From NCBI RefSeq assembly GCF_021631985.1, contig NZ_CP070225.1, positions 2,976,001-3,040,000 of the forward strand: a stretch of 64,000 nucleotides of DNA, in the 5' to 3' direction. The notes under the pieces are model-generated. The model searched no databases. It was not told where the DNA came from and saw only the letters and a list, made by a program, of their open reading frames with translations. The position numbers were made by a program, and so were the translations under genes. The first letter of the stretch is position 1; each line of letters starts with the position of its first letter. Positions 16,825-24,483 of the stretch are shown one piece after another. Origin of the DNA: Sandaracinus amylolyticus (GTDB lineage Bacteria; Myxococcota_A; Polyangia; Polyangiales; Sandaracinaceae).

Positions 16825-18525
16825 ATGTCGATTGCCTCCGGCTCTCGCCGCGCGATGCTCGTCGGTCTCGTCTCGCTGATCGCCCTCACGCTCGCGGGCG
16901 CATCGTGCTCCGGGGGCACGCGCGAGACCACCCCGAGCGCGCCCGAGGTCGCCGAAGCCCGGCTGCCGCGCACCGATCTTCGGCTGCTCGTGGTGACCGA
17001 CATGATGGGCTACCTCGAGCCCTGCGGGTGCACGAGCCGGCCGCTCGGCGGGATCGATCGCCTCGCGGCGGCGGTGCGTGCGCAGCGCAGCGGGGACGTG
17101 CCGACGCTCTTCCTCGCGGCGGGTGATCTCTTCTTCGACGGGACCTCGCACGGAGTCGAGGGCGCCGAGGCGGCGACGCAGGAGATCTGGAAGGCGGAGA
17201 CGATGGCCGACGTGCTCGGCGGGCTTCAGCTCGCGGCCGCGGTGCCCGGTCCGCTCGATCTGCGCTTCGGTGCGACGACCTTCGACGCGCTCGCCGAGCG
17301 CGCGTCGTTCCCGCTGCTCGCGGCCGGCGTGCGGATCGCGCGCGGTGCTGGGGAGCCGAGCGCACCGGCGCCCGAGCCGCGGACCCTCGAGGCGCGCGTG
17401 ATGCGCGAGGTCGGAGGCGTGCGCGTCGGGATCGTCGGGCTCTCCGAGATGACCGACGTCGCGGGCGTGATCGCGAGCGAGACCGATCTGATGGAGGTCG
17501 CGCGTCGCGAGGTCGCGGCGCTGCGCAGCGAGGGCGCGCAGCTGGTGCTCGTGCTGGCGCGCGCGCCGCGGCGCACGGTGCGTCGCATCGCGAGCGACGT
17601 CGAGGGCATCGACTTCGTGGTGCAGGCGGGGCTCGACACCGCGGAGCCGCACCTGCCGGCCGACACCGGTGGCGCGACGATCCTCCACGCGTCGCACCAC
17701 GGTCAGGGTCTGCTCGTCGTCGATCTCGCGCGCGGGGAGCGCGGGCAGTGGATGGACGCGAGCACGTGGACGCGCACCGCGGAGCGCGATCGGCTGCGCG
17801 AGGAAGCGGACACGCTGCGCACGCGCATCGGTGAGTGGGAGCGCGATCCGAACGTGTCGGAGGCCGACGTGGTGCAGCAGCGCGCGCGCCTCGCGGAGCT
17901 CGAGGAGCGCATCCGTGCGGTCACGCGCGCGCCGGAGATCCAGACGCCCGCGTTCGCCGCGCGCTTCGTCGAGCTCGCGCCCGAGGCCGAGCGCGATGCC
18001 GCGACGACCGGCGTGCTCGATCGTTACTTCCGGCGCGTGAACGATCACAACCGCGAGGCGTTCGCCTCGCTCGTGCCGCGCCCCGCGCCCGAAGGGCAGC
18101 CGAGCTACGTGGGCACCCAGGCGTGCGGCAGCTGTCACGCGGAGGAGCTCGCGTGGTGGCGCACCACGATGCACGGGCAGGCGTACCGGACGCTCCAGGA
18201 GCGTCACAAGGAGTACAACCTCAGCTGCGTCGGCTGCCACGTGACCGGGTACAACCAGCCCGGCGGATCGACGGTGGCGCACGTGGGCCCGCTGCAGGAC
18301 GTGGGCTGCGAGAACTGCCACGGGCCGGGCTCGCAGCACGTTGCGGATCCGCAGGGCGCGCACGTGAACGTGCGGCTCGACGCGCCGGAGGAGGTCTGCG
18401 TGCGCTGCCACAACACCGAGCACAGCGACCGGTTCCACTACCCGACGTACCGTCGGATGATGATGGCGCCCGGGCATGGCATGCCCTCGGCGTCGGCGCA
18501 GGGCGCGGCTGCGGAGGGCAGCTGA
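16825..18525 (+). CDS. Degenerate 5'-nucleotidase-like domain fused to a tetraheme cytochrome c
   Basis: 566 residues, exported (hydrophobic MLVGLVSLIALTLAGASC, possibly lipid-modified at Cys28). Residues about 50-300 follow the UshA/SoxB metallophosphoesterase layout, starting with LRLLVVTDMMGYLEPCGCTS and AAGDLFFDG. The metal ligands are largely missing: the expected D-x-H is TDMMG and the GNHE position reads PGPL. A coiled coil spans about 315-370. The C-terminal part carries four CxxCH heme sites at 434-438, 468-472, 495-499 and 525-529, spaced like cytochrome c554-type domains. It probably works as a periplasmic electron carrier or binding protein rather than a phosphatase. One base separates it from rlpA. 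Confidence 0.85.
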   Translation: MSIASGSRRAMLVGLVSLIALTLAGASCSGGTRETTPSAPEVAEARLPRTDLRLLVVTDMMGYLEPCGCTSRPLGGIDRLAAAVRAQRSGDVPTLFLAAGDLFFDGTSHGVEGAEAATQEIWKAETMADVLGGLQLAAAVPGPLDLRFGATTFDALAERASFPLLAAGVRIARGAGEPSAPAPEPRTLEARVMREVGGVRVGIVGLSEMTDVAGVIASETDLMEVARREVAALRSEGAQLVLVLARAPRRTVRRIASDVEGIDFVVQAGLDTAEPHLPADTGGATILHASHHGQGLLVVDLARGERGQWMDASTWTRTAERDRLREEADTLRTRIGEWERDPNVSEADVVQQRARLAELEERIRAVTRAPEIQTPAFAARFVELAPEAERDAATTGVLDRYFRRVNDHNREAFASLVPRPAPEGQPSYVGTQACGSCHAEELAWWRTTMHGQAYRTLQERHKEYNLSCVGCHVTGYNQPGGSTVAHVGPLQDVGCENCHGPGSQHVADPQGAHVNVRLDAPEEVCVRCHNTEHSDRFHYPTYRRMMMAPGHGMPSASAQGAAAEGS

Positions 18526-18526
18526 C

Positions 18527-18976
18527 GTGCGCGTCGCGCTCGTCGTGATCGCGATCGTGATCGCGGGGTGCGGAGGCGCGCCACGATCGCGCGCCACGAC
18601 GAGCAGCGCGACGCCGGTCGTGCTCCCCGTGAGCGACTGGCGCGCGGCGTACTCGGATCGTCGCGCGCTGCGCTCGATGGTGGGCGCGGCGAGCTACTAC
18701 CACGACTCGCTCGCAGGCCGATCGACCGCGAGCGGCGAGCCGTACGATCCGACCGAGTACACTGCGGCGAATCGCGATCTGCCGTTCGGCACCGTGCTCC
18801 GCATCGTGCGCATCGACACCGGACGCTCGGTGATCGTGCGGGTGAACGATCGTGGCCCCTTCGGTCGTCGCCGGCGCTTGCTCGATCTCTCGCGCGCAGC
18901 CGCGGAGGAGCTCGGCATGATCGAGCGCGGCGTGGTGCGGGTGCGCGCCGAGGTGCTCGAGCTCGGCGAGCGTTAG
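18527..18976 (+). CDS. rlpA: RlpA-like lipoprotein (double-psi beta-barrel)
   Basis: 149 residues from the GTG at 18527, one base after the cytochrome stop; this start gives a lipoprotein signal, VALVVIAIVIAGC. The core has the RlpA pattern: GAASYYHDSLAGRSTASGE, TAANRDLPFGTVLRI, VRVNDRGPFGRRRRLLDLS and AAAEELG. RlpA proteins bind or cleave stripped peptidoglycan glycans at division sites. There is no SPOR domain, so it is the short form. The 3' end overlaps the convergent kinase gene by four bases. Confidence 0.88.
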   Translation: MRVALVVIAIVIAGCGGAPRSRATTSSATPVVLPVSDWRAAYSDRRALRSMVGAASYYHDSLAGRSTASGEPYDPTEYTAANRDLPFGTVLRIVRIDTGRSVIVRVNDRGPFGRRRRLLDLSRAAAEELGMIERGVVRVRAEVLELGER

Positions 18977-20184
18977 ATCACGAGCCCGATCAGCAGGCCC
19001 ATCAGGAAGACCACGAGCGCGAGCGCGACGATCATCGGCAGCGTGCGCAGCGGCTCGGGGACCCGATCGAGCCACGGCTTCGGCCCGGGCGGCGCGCTGG
19101 TGCGGCTCGAGAGCGTGGAGCCGGCGTGGATCGCGGTCTGGATCTCCGCGAGCGAGATCGCCGGCTGCGTGGTGATCTCCGACGAGTAGTCGAGGTCGCT
19201 CGCGGGGCGCGGCGCAGGCGCTTCGATCGCGCTCACGATCTCGGTGCGCCCTCCGTCGAGCGGCGCGACGTCGAGCTCGTCGTGCTCGCTCGGATCGAAG
19301 CGCACGCCGCCCGCGAAGGGCTCGAGCGCGCGCGCCAGCGTGGCGACCGAGTCGGGGCGCATCGCGCGATCGCGGCTGAGCGCGGCGCGCACCAGTGCAT
19401 CGAGCTGCGCGGGCACGTCGGGACGCACACCGCGCAGCGGCGCGGGCGTCTCGTGCATCACGAGCCGGAAGAGATCGGGAAGCGTCTCCGCCTCGAAGGG
19501 CACCCTCCCCGCGATGCCCTCGTAGAGCATCACACCGATCGAGTAGACGTCGCCGCGCGCGTCGACCTTGCCCGGCTCGAGGATCTGCTCGGGCGCCATG
19601 TAGAGCGGGCTGCCGAGGAACACCCCGGCGTGCGTGAGCTCGCGCCCGTCGACCGGCTGCTTGAGCTTCGAGATCCCGAAGTCGAGCACCTTCGCGCCGC
19701 CCGGCCATCCGCGTCGCGGCGCCGCGAGGAACACGTTGTCGGGCTTCAGATCGCGATGGATGATCCCGCGCTCGTGCGCCGCCGCCACGCCGCGCAGCGC
19801 GGGCATCAGCGTCGCGATCACGCTCTCGACGCGATGGGGGCCGCGCGCGAGGAACGCGGTGAGCGGCTCGCCGCTCAGCAGCTCCATCACGAGGAAGAGC
19901 GTCCCGCGCTCGCGTCCCGCGTCGAACACCGCGACGACGTTCGGATGATCGATCTCCGCCGCGGCGCGCGCCTCGCGCAGGAAGCGCGCGGTGAGCGACT
20001 CGCTCGATGCGAGATCGGGGCGCAGCCACTTGATCGCGACGCGCTTGCCGGTGAGCTCGTGCGCGGCCTCGTACACCACGCCGGTCGCGCCCGAGCCGAG
20101 CACGCGCGCGATCACGTAGCGTCCGCCGACTCGCTGGCCGGGACGCGGCAGATCCTCGTGCTCCAGGCCCTCGAGATCGCTCAC
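18973..20184 (-). CDS. Membrane-anchored Ser/Thr protein kinase
   Basis: 403 residues. Kinase domain about 20-285: GSGATGVVYEA, VAIKWL, HRDLKPDNVF, VLDFGISKL, GSPLYMAPEQ. A Pro/Ser/Thr-rich linker follows and then a single hydrophobic segment at the very C-terminus (LPMIVALALVVFLMGLLIGL). There is no extracellular sensor domain beyond it, so any signal must be sensed through the membrane helix or by partners. Start GTG at 20184. Upstream on the same strand is a stand-alone receiver protein only 21 bases away, which suggests cotranscription. Confidence 0.88.
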   Translation of the reverse strand: MSDLEGLEHEDLPRPGQRVGGRYVIARVLGSGATGVVYEAAHELTGKRVAIKWLRPDLASSESLTARFLREARAAAEIDHPNVVAVFDAGRERGTLFLVMELLSGEPLTAFLARGPHRVESVIATLMPALRGVAAAHERGIIHRDLKPDNVFLAAPRRGWPGGAKVLDFGISKLKQPVDGRELTHAGVFLGSPLYMAPEQILEPGKVDARGDVYSIGVMLYEGIAGRVPFEAETLPDLFRLVMHETPAPLRGVRPDVPAQLDALVRAALSRDRAMRPDSVATLARALEPFAGGVRFDPSEHDELDVAPLDGGRTEIVSAIEAPAPRPASDLDYSSEITTQPAISLAEIQTAIHAGSTLSSRTSAPPGPKPWLDRVPEPLRTLPMIVALALVVFLMGLLIGLVI

Positions 20185-20205
20185 CGGGCCCGAGTCTGAC
20201 TCGCG

Positions 20206-20592
20206 TCAGCCGTGCCGTACCAGCTGGAGCAGCACGTCGGGCATGACCGGCTTGAGCAGCCAGCGATCCAGGAGCCCGGGCTCGGCGCGCTCCCCGAGGT
20301 GCTCGCGCGCGTAGCCGCTCATCGCGACGAGGCGCATGCGGCGCTCGGGATCCTCGGCGCGGATGGCGCGCGCGAGCGTGAACCCGTCGAGCTCCGGCAG
20401 CCCGAGATCCATGAGCACGAGATCCGGCCTCTCGCGCAGCGCGAGCTCGAGCCCGCCACGGCCGTCCGCCGCTTGCAGCACCTCGAGCCCGGCGTGCTCG
20501 AAGTAGAGACGGATCATCTCGCGCACGTCGTCGTTGTCCTCGACGATCAGCACACGCCGGAGCGCTGGTGCGCTCGTCTCCGCTTCGGACAT
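20206..20592 (-). CDS. Single-domain response regulator (CheY-like receiver)
   Basis: 128 residues from the ATG at 20592. A complete receiver: acidic pocket VEDNDD, phospho-acceptor Asp in LVLMDLGLPELDG, the Ser/Thr switch in VAMSGYA and the Lys in LKPVMPD. No output domain, so it must act by protein contact. Lies 21 bases upstream of the membrane kinase on the same strand and is probably its operon partner. The frame is open to 20667 but that start is less likely. Confidence 0.87.
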   Translation of the reverse strand: MSEAETSAPALRRVLIVEDNDDVREMIRLYFEHAGLEVLQAADGRGGLELALRERPDLVLMDLGLPELDGFTLARAIRAEDPERRMRLVAMSGYAREHLGERAEPGLLDRWLLKPVMPDVLLQLVRHG

Positions 20593-20770
20593 CGCCGTCG
20601 CATCTAGACGCAACCGCGGACCCTCACAAGCGGGGTCGCTCGTGACGTGACGCCCCACCTGAGGCACCGGATCGCGCGCCGCACGGTCTCACGTCGCTCG
20701 ATCCGAGCACGCTCTCACGTGGCTCGGTGCTTGCCTCGTTGGGAACCCTGCGGCGGAGGAACGTTGAGCC

Positions 20771-21151
20771 ATGCAGCTCGAGGGCATCACGGCGCTCGTC
20801 GTCGACGATCACAGGGACACGCTGGAGCTCGCGGGCATGGTGCTCGAATGGGACGGTGCTCACGTTCTGGAAGCCAAGTCTGCGGAGGAAGCTCTGAAGT
20901 TGCTCGATCGGAACGCGGTGGACGTGGTGGTCTGCGACATCTACCTGCCTCGGCTCGACGGCCGCGCGTTCGTGCGCGAGCTGCGCCGGCGGCACGATCA
21001 GAAGCGCGAGATCCCCGCGCTCGCGGTGTCGGGTGATGCGGATCCCGAGCGCGTCCAGCTCGCGCTCGACGCGGGGTTCGACAAGTTCCAGGCGAAGCCG
21101 CTCGATACCGACGTGCTCGTCGAGCAGGTGCGCAGGCTGGTGGGACGGTGA
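20771..21151 (+). CDS. Single-domain response regulator
   Basis: 126 residues, only a receiver: VVDDHRD, Asp in VVVCDIYLPRLDG, AVSGDA and AKPLDTD. The ATG is at 20771. It overlaps the next receiver gene by four bases, so two receivers are translated as a pair. No histidine kinase is in sight, typical for myxobacterial orphan regulators. Confidence 0.86.
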   Translation: MQLEGITALVVDDHRDTLELAGMVLEWDGAHVLEAKSAEEALKLLDRNAVDVVVCDIYLPRLDGRAFVRELRRRHDQKREIPALAVSGDADPERVQLALDAGFDKFQAKPLDTDVLVEQVRRLVGR

Positions 21152-21579
21152 GCGACGGAGCGGTCCGCACGCGCGCCGCGCGGGTGCTCGTCGTCGAGGA
21201 TGCGCCCGACCTCCGCGCGCTCTACGTCACCTGGCTCCTCGGGCACGGCTACGACGTCGACGAAGCGTCCGACGGCCGGCGCGCGTGGGAGCGCATTCGT
21301 GCGCGACGGCCCGACGTGGTGCTCCTCGATCTCGGCCTGCCCACGATCGATGGTCAGCGCGTCGCGACGTGGCTGCGCCTCGATCGACAGCGGCGTGCTC
21401 CGGCCGTGATCGTGATCACGGGACAGCTCGAGCCCGACGCGATCCAGGCGGCGCGCGATGCGGGCGTCGACGCGGTGCTCTTCAAGCCGTGCGGCGAAGC
21501 CGAGATCACCGAGGCGATCGAGGCGCAGCTCGCGCGCATCGCGCACGCCGACGCGCGCACCGGGTCGAGCACGGCGTGA
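21148..21579 (+). CDS. Single-domain response regulator
   Basis: 143 residues from a GTG that overlaps the previous stop (GTGA). Receiver signatures: VVEDAPD, Asp in VVLLDLGLPTIDG, VITGQL and FKPCGE. The C-terminus adds a short polar tail and no output domain. Paired with the previous receiver; the two are diverged from one another and not a recent duplication. Confidence 0.86.
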   Translation: MSDGAVRTRAARVLVVEDAPDLRALYVTWLLGHGYDVDEASDGRRAWERIRARRPDVVLLDLGLPTIDGQRVATWLRLDRQRRAPAVIVITGQLEPDAIQAARDAGVDAVLFKPCGEAEITEAIEAQLARIAHADARTGSSTA

Positions 21580-21637
21580 GGGAAGCGGGCGTGATTCCCT
21601 CACATGTGATGGGTCGCGCGGCTATCCTGATGGCTCG

Positions 21638-21955
21638 ATGCGCAAGAGGACGCAGTCGCGTGTCGCGCGGATCGCCGTGCTCCTCGAGGGCGACGTTCCG
21701 CGCGTGGTGACCACCATCGCGCCGGGCGCGGATCTGCCCAAGCTCGCGCGCGAGCTCCTGCAGGCGCGACCGAGTGGGACGCGCGTCGTGCTGCGGAACG
21801 CGTGGGGCGAGCCGGTGCTCGAGTGGACGCGCGGCGCGGACGGCGCGATCGACGAGCACTACCGCGCCGCGGCGGTGATCAGCGCGCCCTCGAGCCCCCC
21901 GGCCTCTTGGCTGCGCGACGACGAGAACGGGGAGCCCGAGGACGACGACGAGTAG
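21638..21955 (+). CDS. Small hypothetical protein
   Basis: 105 residues from the ATG at 21638, basic at the start and strongly acidic at the end (EPEDDDE). No recognised domain, signal or membrane segment. It follows the paired receivers by 58 bases on the same strand and is convergent with another receiver. Coding is supported by codon pattern and placement only. Confidence 0.55.
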   Translation: MRKRTQSRVARIAVLLEGDVPRVVTTIAPGADLPKLARELLQARPSGTRVVLRNAWGEPVLEWTRGADGAIDEHYRAAAVISAPSSPPASWLRDDENGEPEDDDE

Positions 21956-21961
21956 CCGTCC

Positions 21962-22429
21962 TCACGCCATGCGGCGTGCAGCGCGGATCGGCGCGAGCGC
22001 GCGCTCGATCGCGACGAGCAGGCCGGCGGGCGAGACCGGCTTCTCGAGGATGCTCGCGAAGAGCTCGCGGTCCGGGATCATCACGTCGTGGATCGAGCGC
22101 GTGAGCAGCACGACCCGCGGCGCGTGCGGCCCGTGTTTGTCCCGCAGGCGCGTGCAGAGCGTCGTCGCGTCGAACTCACCCATGCGGTGGTCGGTGATCA
22201 CGGCGTCGAAACGGACGGTCGCGAGGACGTCGAGCGCCTCGCGTGGCGAGGTGAAGCCGCGCGCGCGGAAGCGCGCCCCGGCGAGGGTCCGCAGGACGAG
22301 GTTCACCCGCGGTGGTCGGTCGTCGATCACGGCGACCCGAGGCTGGCCGATCAGCGAGTCGGTGGTGTGCACGATCGCCGGGACATCGTCGCGTGCACGC
22401 ACGCCACAACGCTCCGTGCCCAGGGGCAC
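21962..22429 (-). CDS. Diverged single-domain response regulator
   Basis: Up to 155 residues with a receiver fold: VIDDRPPR pocket, Asp in AVITDHRMGEFDA, VLLTRSI and EKPVSP. The loop after the Asp (HRMGEFDATT) differs from the three other receivers nearby, so it is a distant relative. The GTG at 22429 is the annotated start, but the first 25 or so residues look non-conserved and a downstream GTG may be used. No output domain. Confidence 0.75.
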   Translation of the reverse strand: MPLGTERCGVRARDDVPAIVHTTDSLIGQPRVAVIDDRPPRVNLVLRTLAGARFRARGFTSPREALDVLATVRFDAVITDHRMGEFDATTLCTRLRDKHGPHAPRVVLLTRSIHDVMIPDRELFASILEKPVSPAGLLVAIERALAPIRAARRMA

Positions 22430-22431
22430 GC

Positions 22432-22461
22432 TTGCACCGCGCGGCCCGGCTCGGTTAGTAC
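22432..22461 (+). promoter_or_regulatory. Predicted promoter of the small cysteine-rich lipoprotein gene
   Basis: TTGCAC (22432-22437), 18 bases, TAGTAC (22456-22461), about 22 bases before the ATG at 22483, which itself has GGAGG five bases upstream. Confidence 0.4.
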
Positions 22462-22482
22462 TGCCGCTCTCCGGAGGTCCCC

Positions 22483-22776
22483 ATGCGCTCGTCCTGGCTC
22501 CCGTGCTCGCTCGTGATCGCCGCCTTCCTCGCGCTCGCCGGCTGCGGAGCGGGAGCCGTGGGTGAGGCGTGCGAGCGTCCGGGAAGCACGGACGACTGCG
22601 TCGACGACGCGATCTGCGCGACCGACCCGTCGGACACCGGCGATGCTGCGGATCCGGTGTGGGACTCGTACACCTGCCGCGCGCTCTGCGTCGACGAGAG
22701 CGACTGCCCCGCCGATCAGGAGTGCCGCGGCGTGACGGGCGCGTTCGCGACGCGGGCCTGCCAGCCGGTGCGCTGA
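22483..22776 (+). CDS. Small cysteine-rich lipoprotein
   Basis: 97 residues with a clear lipoprotein signal (LVIAAFLALAGC, Cys21). The mature part has seven further cysteines in an acidic, Asp-rich sequence (for example CVDESDCPADQEC), which implies a disulfide-stabilised extracytoplasmic protein. Myxobacteria encode many such short lipoproteins of unknown function. Strong ribosome site GGAGG. It lies just upstream of a TetR regulator on the same strand. Confidence 0.75.
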   Translation: MRSSWLPCSLVIAAFLALAGCGAGAVGEACERPGSTDDCVDDAICATDPSDTGDAADPVWDSYTCRALCVDESDCPADQECRGVTGAFATRACQPVR

Positions 22777-22802
22777 GCTCGGGACACGGGACTTCCGCGC
22801 GC

Positions 22803-23438
22803 GTGCCGCCCTACCCGAAATCCGAGAAGAGCGCAGCGCAGATCGTCGCGGCGGCGACGCGGGTGCTCGCGCAGAAGGGCTACGCGCGCACGTCGCTCCT
22901 CGACATCGCGCGCGAGGCCGGCATGTCGAAGGGCGCGCTCCACTATCACTTCCCGACGAAGGAATCGCTCGTCGAGAAGGTGCTCGAGAACGCGCTCTCG
23001 ACGATCACCGATCGCACGCTCTCGGCGTGGGAGCAGGCGGCGAGCGACCCGTTCCAGGTCGATCTCTTCGAGGCCATGCGCACCGCGATCCGCGAGCTCT
23101 GGGAGGTGCGTCGCACGCGCACCGACGAGGTCGCGGTCATCGCCGATCTGCTCGCGCAGGCGCTCTACGATCCCGCGCTGCGCCCGCGCCTCGCGGAGTA
23201 CTACCGCACCGCCGCGGAGCAGGTGAACGAGCGCCTCTTGCCGAACCTCGCGCGCGTGGGGCTGCGCCCGAAGGTCGCGCCCGAGATGCTGCCGCGCATC
23301 CTCGTCGGGCTGCTCGACGGCCTCGTGATGCAGCACTTCGTCGACGACCACGCGATCGACTCGGGCGAGCTCGTGAAGGCCGTCGAAGCGATGGCCGGCG
23401 CGCTGTTCGAGCTCGCGCCGCCTCCTCCGAGCGCGTGA
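22803..23438 (+). CDS. TetR-family transcriptional regulator
   Basis: 211 residues from the GTG at 22803. The helix-turn-helix is classical: AATRVLAQKGYARTSLLDIAREAGMSKGALHYHFPTKESL (residues about 18-55, quoted here by its parts: AQKGYARTSLLDIAREAG and SKGALHYHFPTKE). The ligand domain is all-alpha and generic. Its stop overlaps the ATG of holB (TGATG), an unusual operon mate for a TetR protein, so its target cannot be guessed from position. Confidence 0.86.
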   Translation: MPPYPKSEKSAAQIVAAATRVLAQKGYARTSLLDIAREAGMSKGALHYHFPTKESLVEKVLENALSTITDRTLSAWEQAASDPFQVDLFEAMRTAIRELWEVRRTRTDEVAVIADLLAQALYDPALRPRLAEYYRTAAEQVNERLLPNLARVGLRPKVAPEMLPRILVGLLDGLVMQHFVDDHAIDSGELVKAVEAMAGALFELAPPPPSA

Positions 23439-24433
23439 TGGCCGATCCGTTCGAGGCGATCCTCGCCCAGGACACGGCGGTCGCGATCCTGCGCGCCGCG
23501 GTCGCGCGCAACCGTCTGCCGTCCGCGTACCTCTTCGAAGGACCGAGCGGCGTCGGCAAGCAGAAGGCGGCGATCGCGCTCGCGCAGGCGATCATCGGGG
23601 CCGACGCTCCCGACGCCTCGCGCGCCGAGGTGCTGCGCCGCATCGGCGCGGGCACGCACCCCGACGTGCGCCTGTTCCGCCCGCGCGACGAGGGCGATCG
23701 CAACATCCAGGTCGACACGGTGCGCGAGCAGATCCTGCCCTTCGCGCAGTACGCGCCGTTCGAGGCGAAGCACGCGTTCCTGATCCTCCCCGAGGCCGAC
23801 GTCTCGTTCCCCGAGAACCACCCCGAGGGCGCGAACGCGCTGCTCAAGACGCTCGAGGAGCCTCGCCCCGGCGTGCACTTCGTCCTGCTCGCGGAGCGCC
23901 CCGATCGCCTGCTCGTGACGATTCGCTCGCGCTGCCAGAAGGTCCGCTTCGCGCGCCTTCCTCCGAATGCGCTCGCGACGATCCTCGATCGCGAGAGCGC
24001 CGACGCGGCCCACCGCACCGCGGCGATCGCGCTCGCGGACGGGCGCGCCGATCGCGCGATCTCGCTCTCGCAGGAGGGCGCGGCCGACGCGCTGCTCGAG
24101 GGCGCGCTGCGCATCGACGAGGTCACGTCGCGCGGGGTGCCCGGCGAGCTCATCGGGCTCGCCGAGGAGCTCGCGAAGAACGCCGACGTCGAGCACGTGC
24201 TCGACGCGCTGAGCACCTACTATCGCGACGTCGCCGCGGCCGCGCTGGGGCTGCCCGACGACGCGCTCGCGTTCCGGCACCAGGCCGAGCGCATCCGCGC
24301 GCGCGCCGAGGTCGTCGGCGCCGAGCGCGCGGCGCGCGCGTGCGAGCGCATCCGCGACGCCGAGGAGCGCCTCGAGCAGAACGCGAACAAGGAGATCCTC
24401 CTCGGTCGCGTGCTCTTCGAGATCGGCCGCTGA
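23438..24433 (+). CDS. holB: DNA polymerase III subunit delta'
   Basis: 331-residue clamp-loader subunit. Walker A is FEGPSGVGKQKAA (about 35-45), the sensor/arginine finger is the SRC motif in TIRSRCQKVRF, and HPEGANALLKTLEEP is the family's Walker-B-side signature. The zinc-binding cysteines found in E. coli delta' are absent. The start ATG overlaps the TetR stop. It is followed after about 50 bases by metG; the pairing of a delta' gene with metG is seen in other bacteria. Confidence 0.9.
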   Translation: MADPFEAILAQDTAVAILRAAVARNRLPSAYLFEGPSGVGKQKAAIALAQAIIGADAPDASRAEVLRRIGAGTHPDVRLFRPRDEGDRNIQVDTVREQILPFAQYAPFEAKHAFLILPEADVSFPENHPEGANALLKTLEEPRPGVHFVLLAERPDRLLVTIRSRCQKVRFARLPPNALATILDRESADAAHRTAAIALADGRADRAISLSQEGAADALLEGALRIDEVTSRGVPGELIGLAEELAKNADVEHVLDALSTYYRDVAAAALGLPDDALAFRHQAERIRARAEVVGAERAARACERIRDAEERLEQNANKEILLGRVLFEIGR

Positions 24434-24483
24434 CACGGGGTCTGGCGCGCGGGCCGAGCGCGGGTACGCTCGCCGTCCCTCCG

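Noticed and set aside
16825-18525. Thiosulfohydrolase SoxB or active 5'-nucleotidase
   Set aside because: The metal-binding D-x-H and GNHE motifs are replaced, so enzymatic annotation is not supported.
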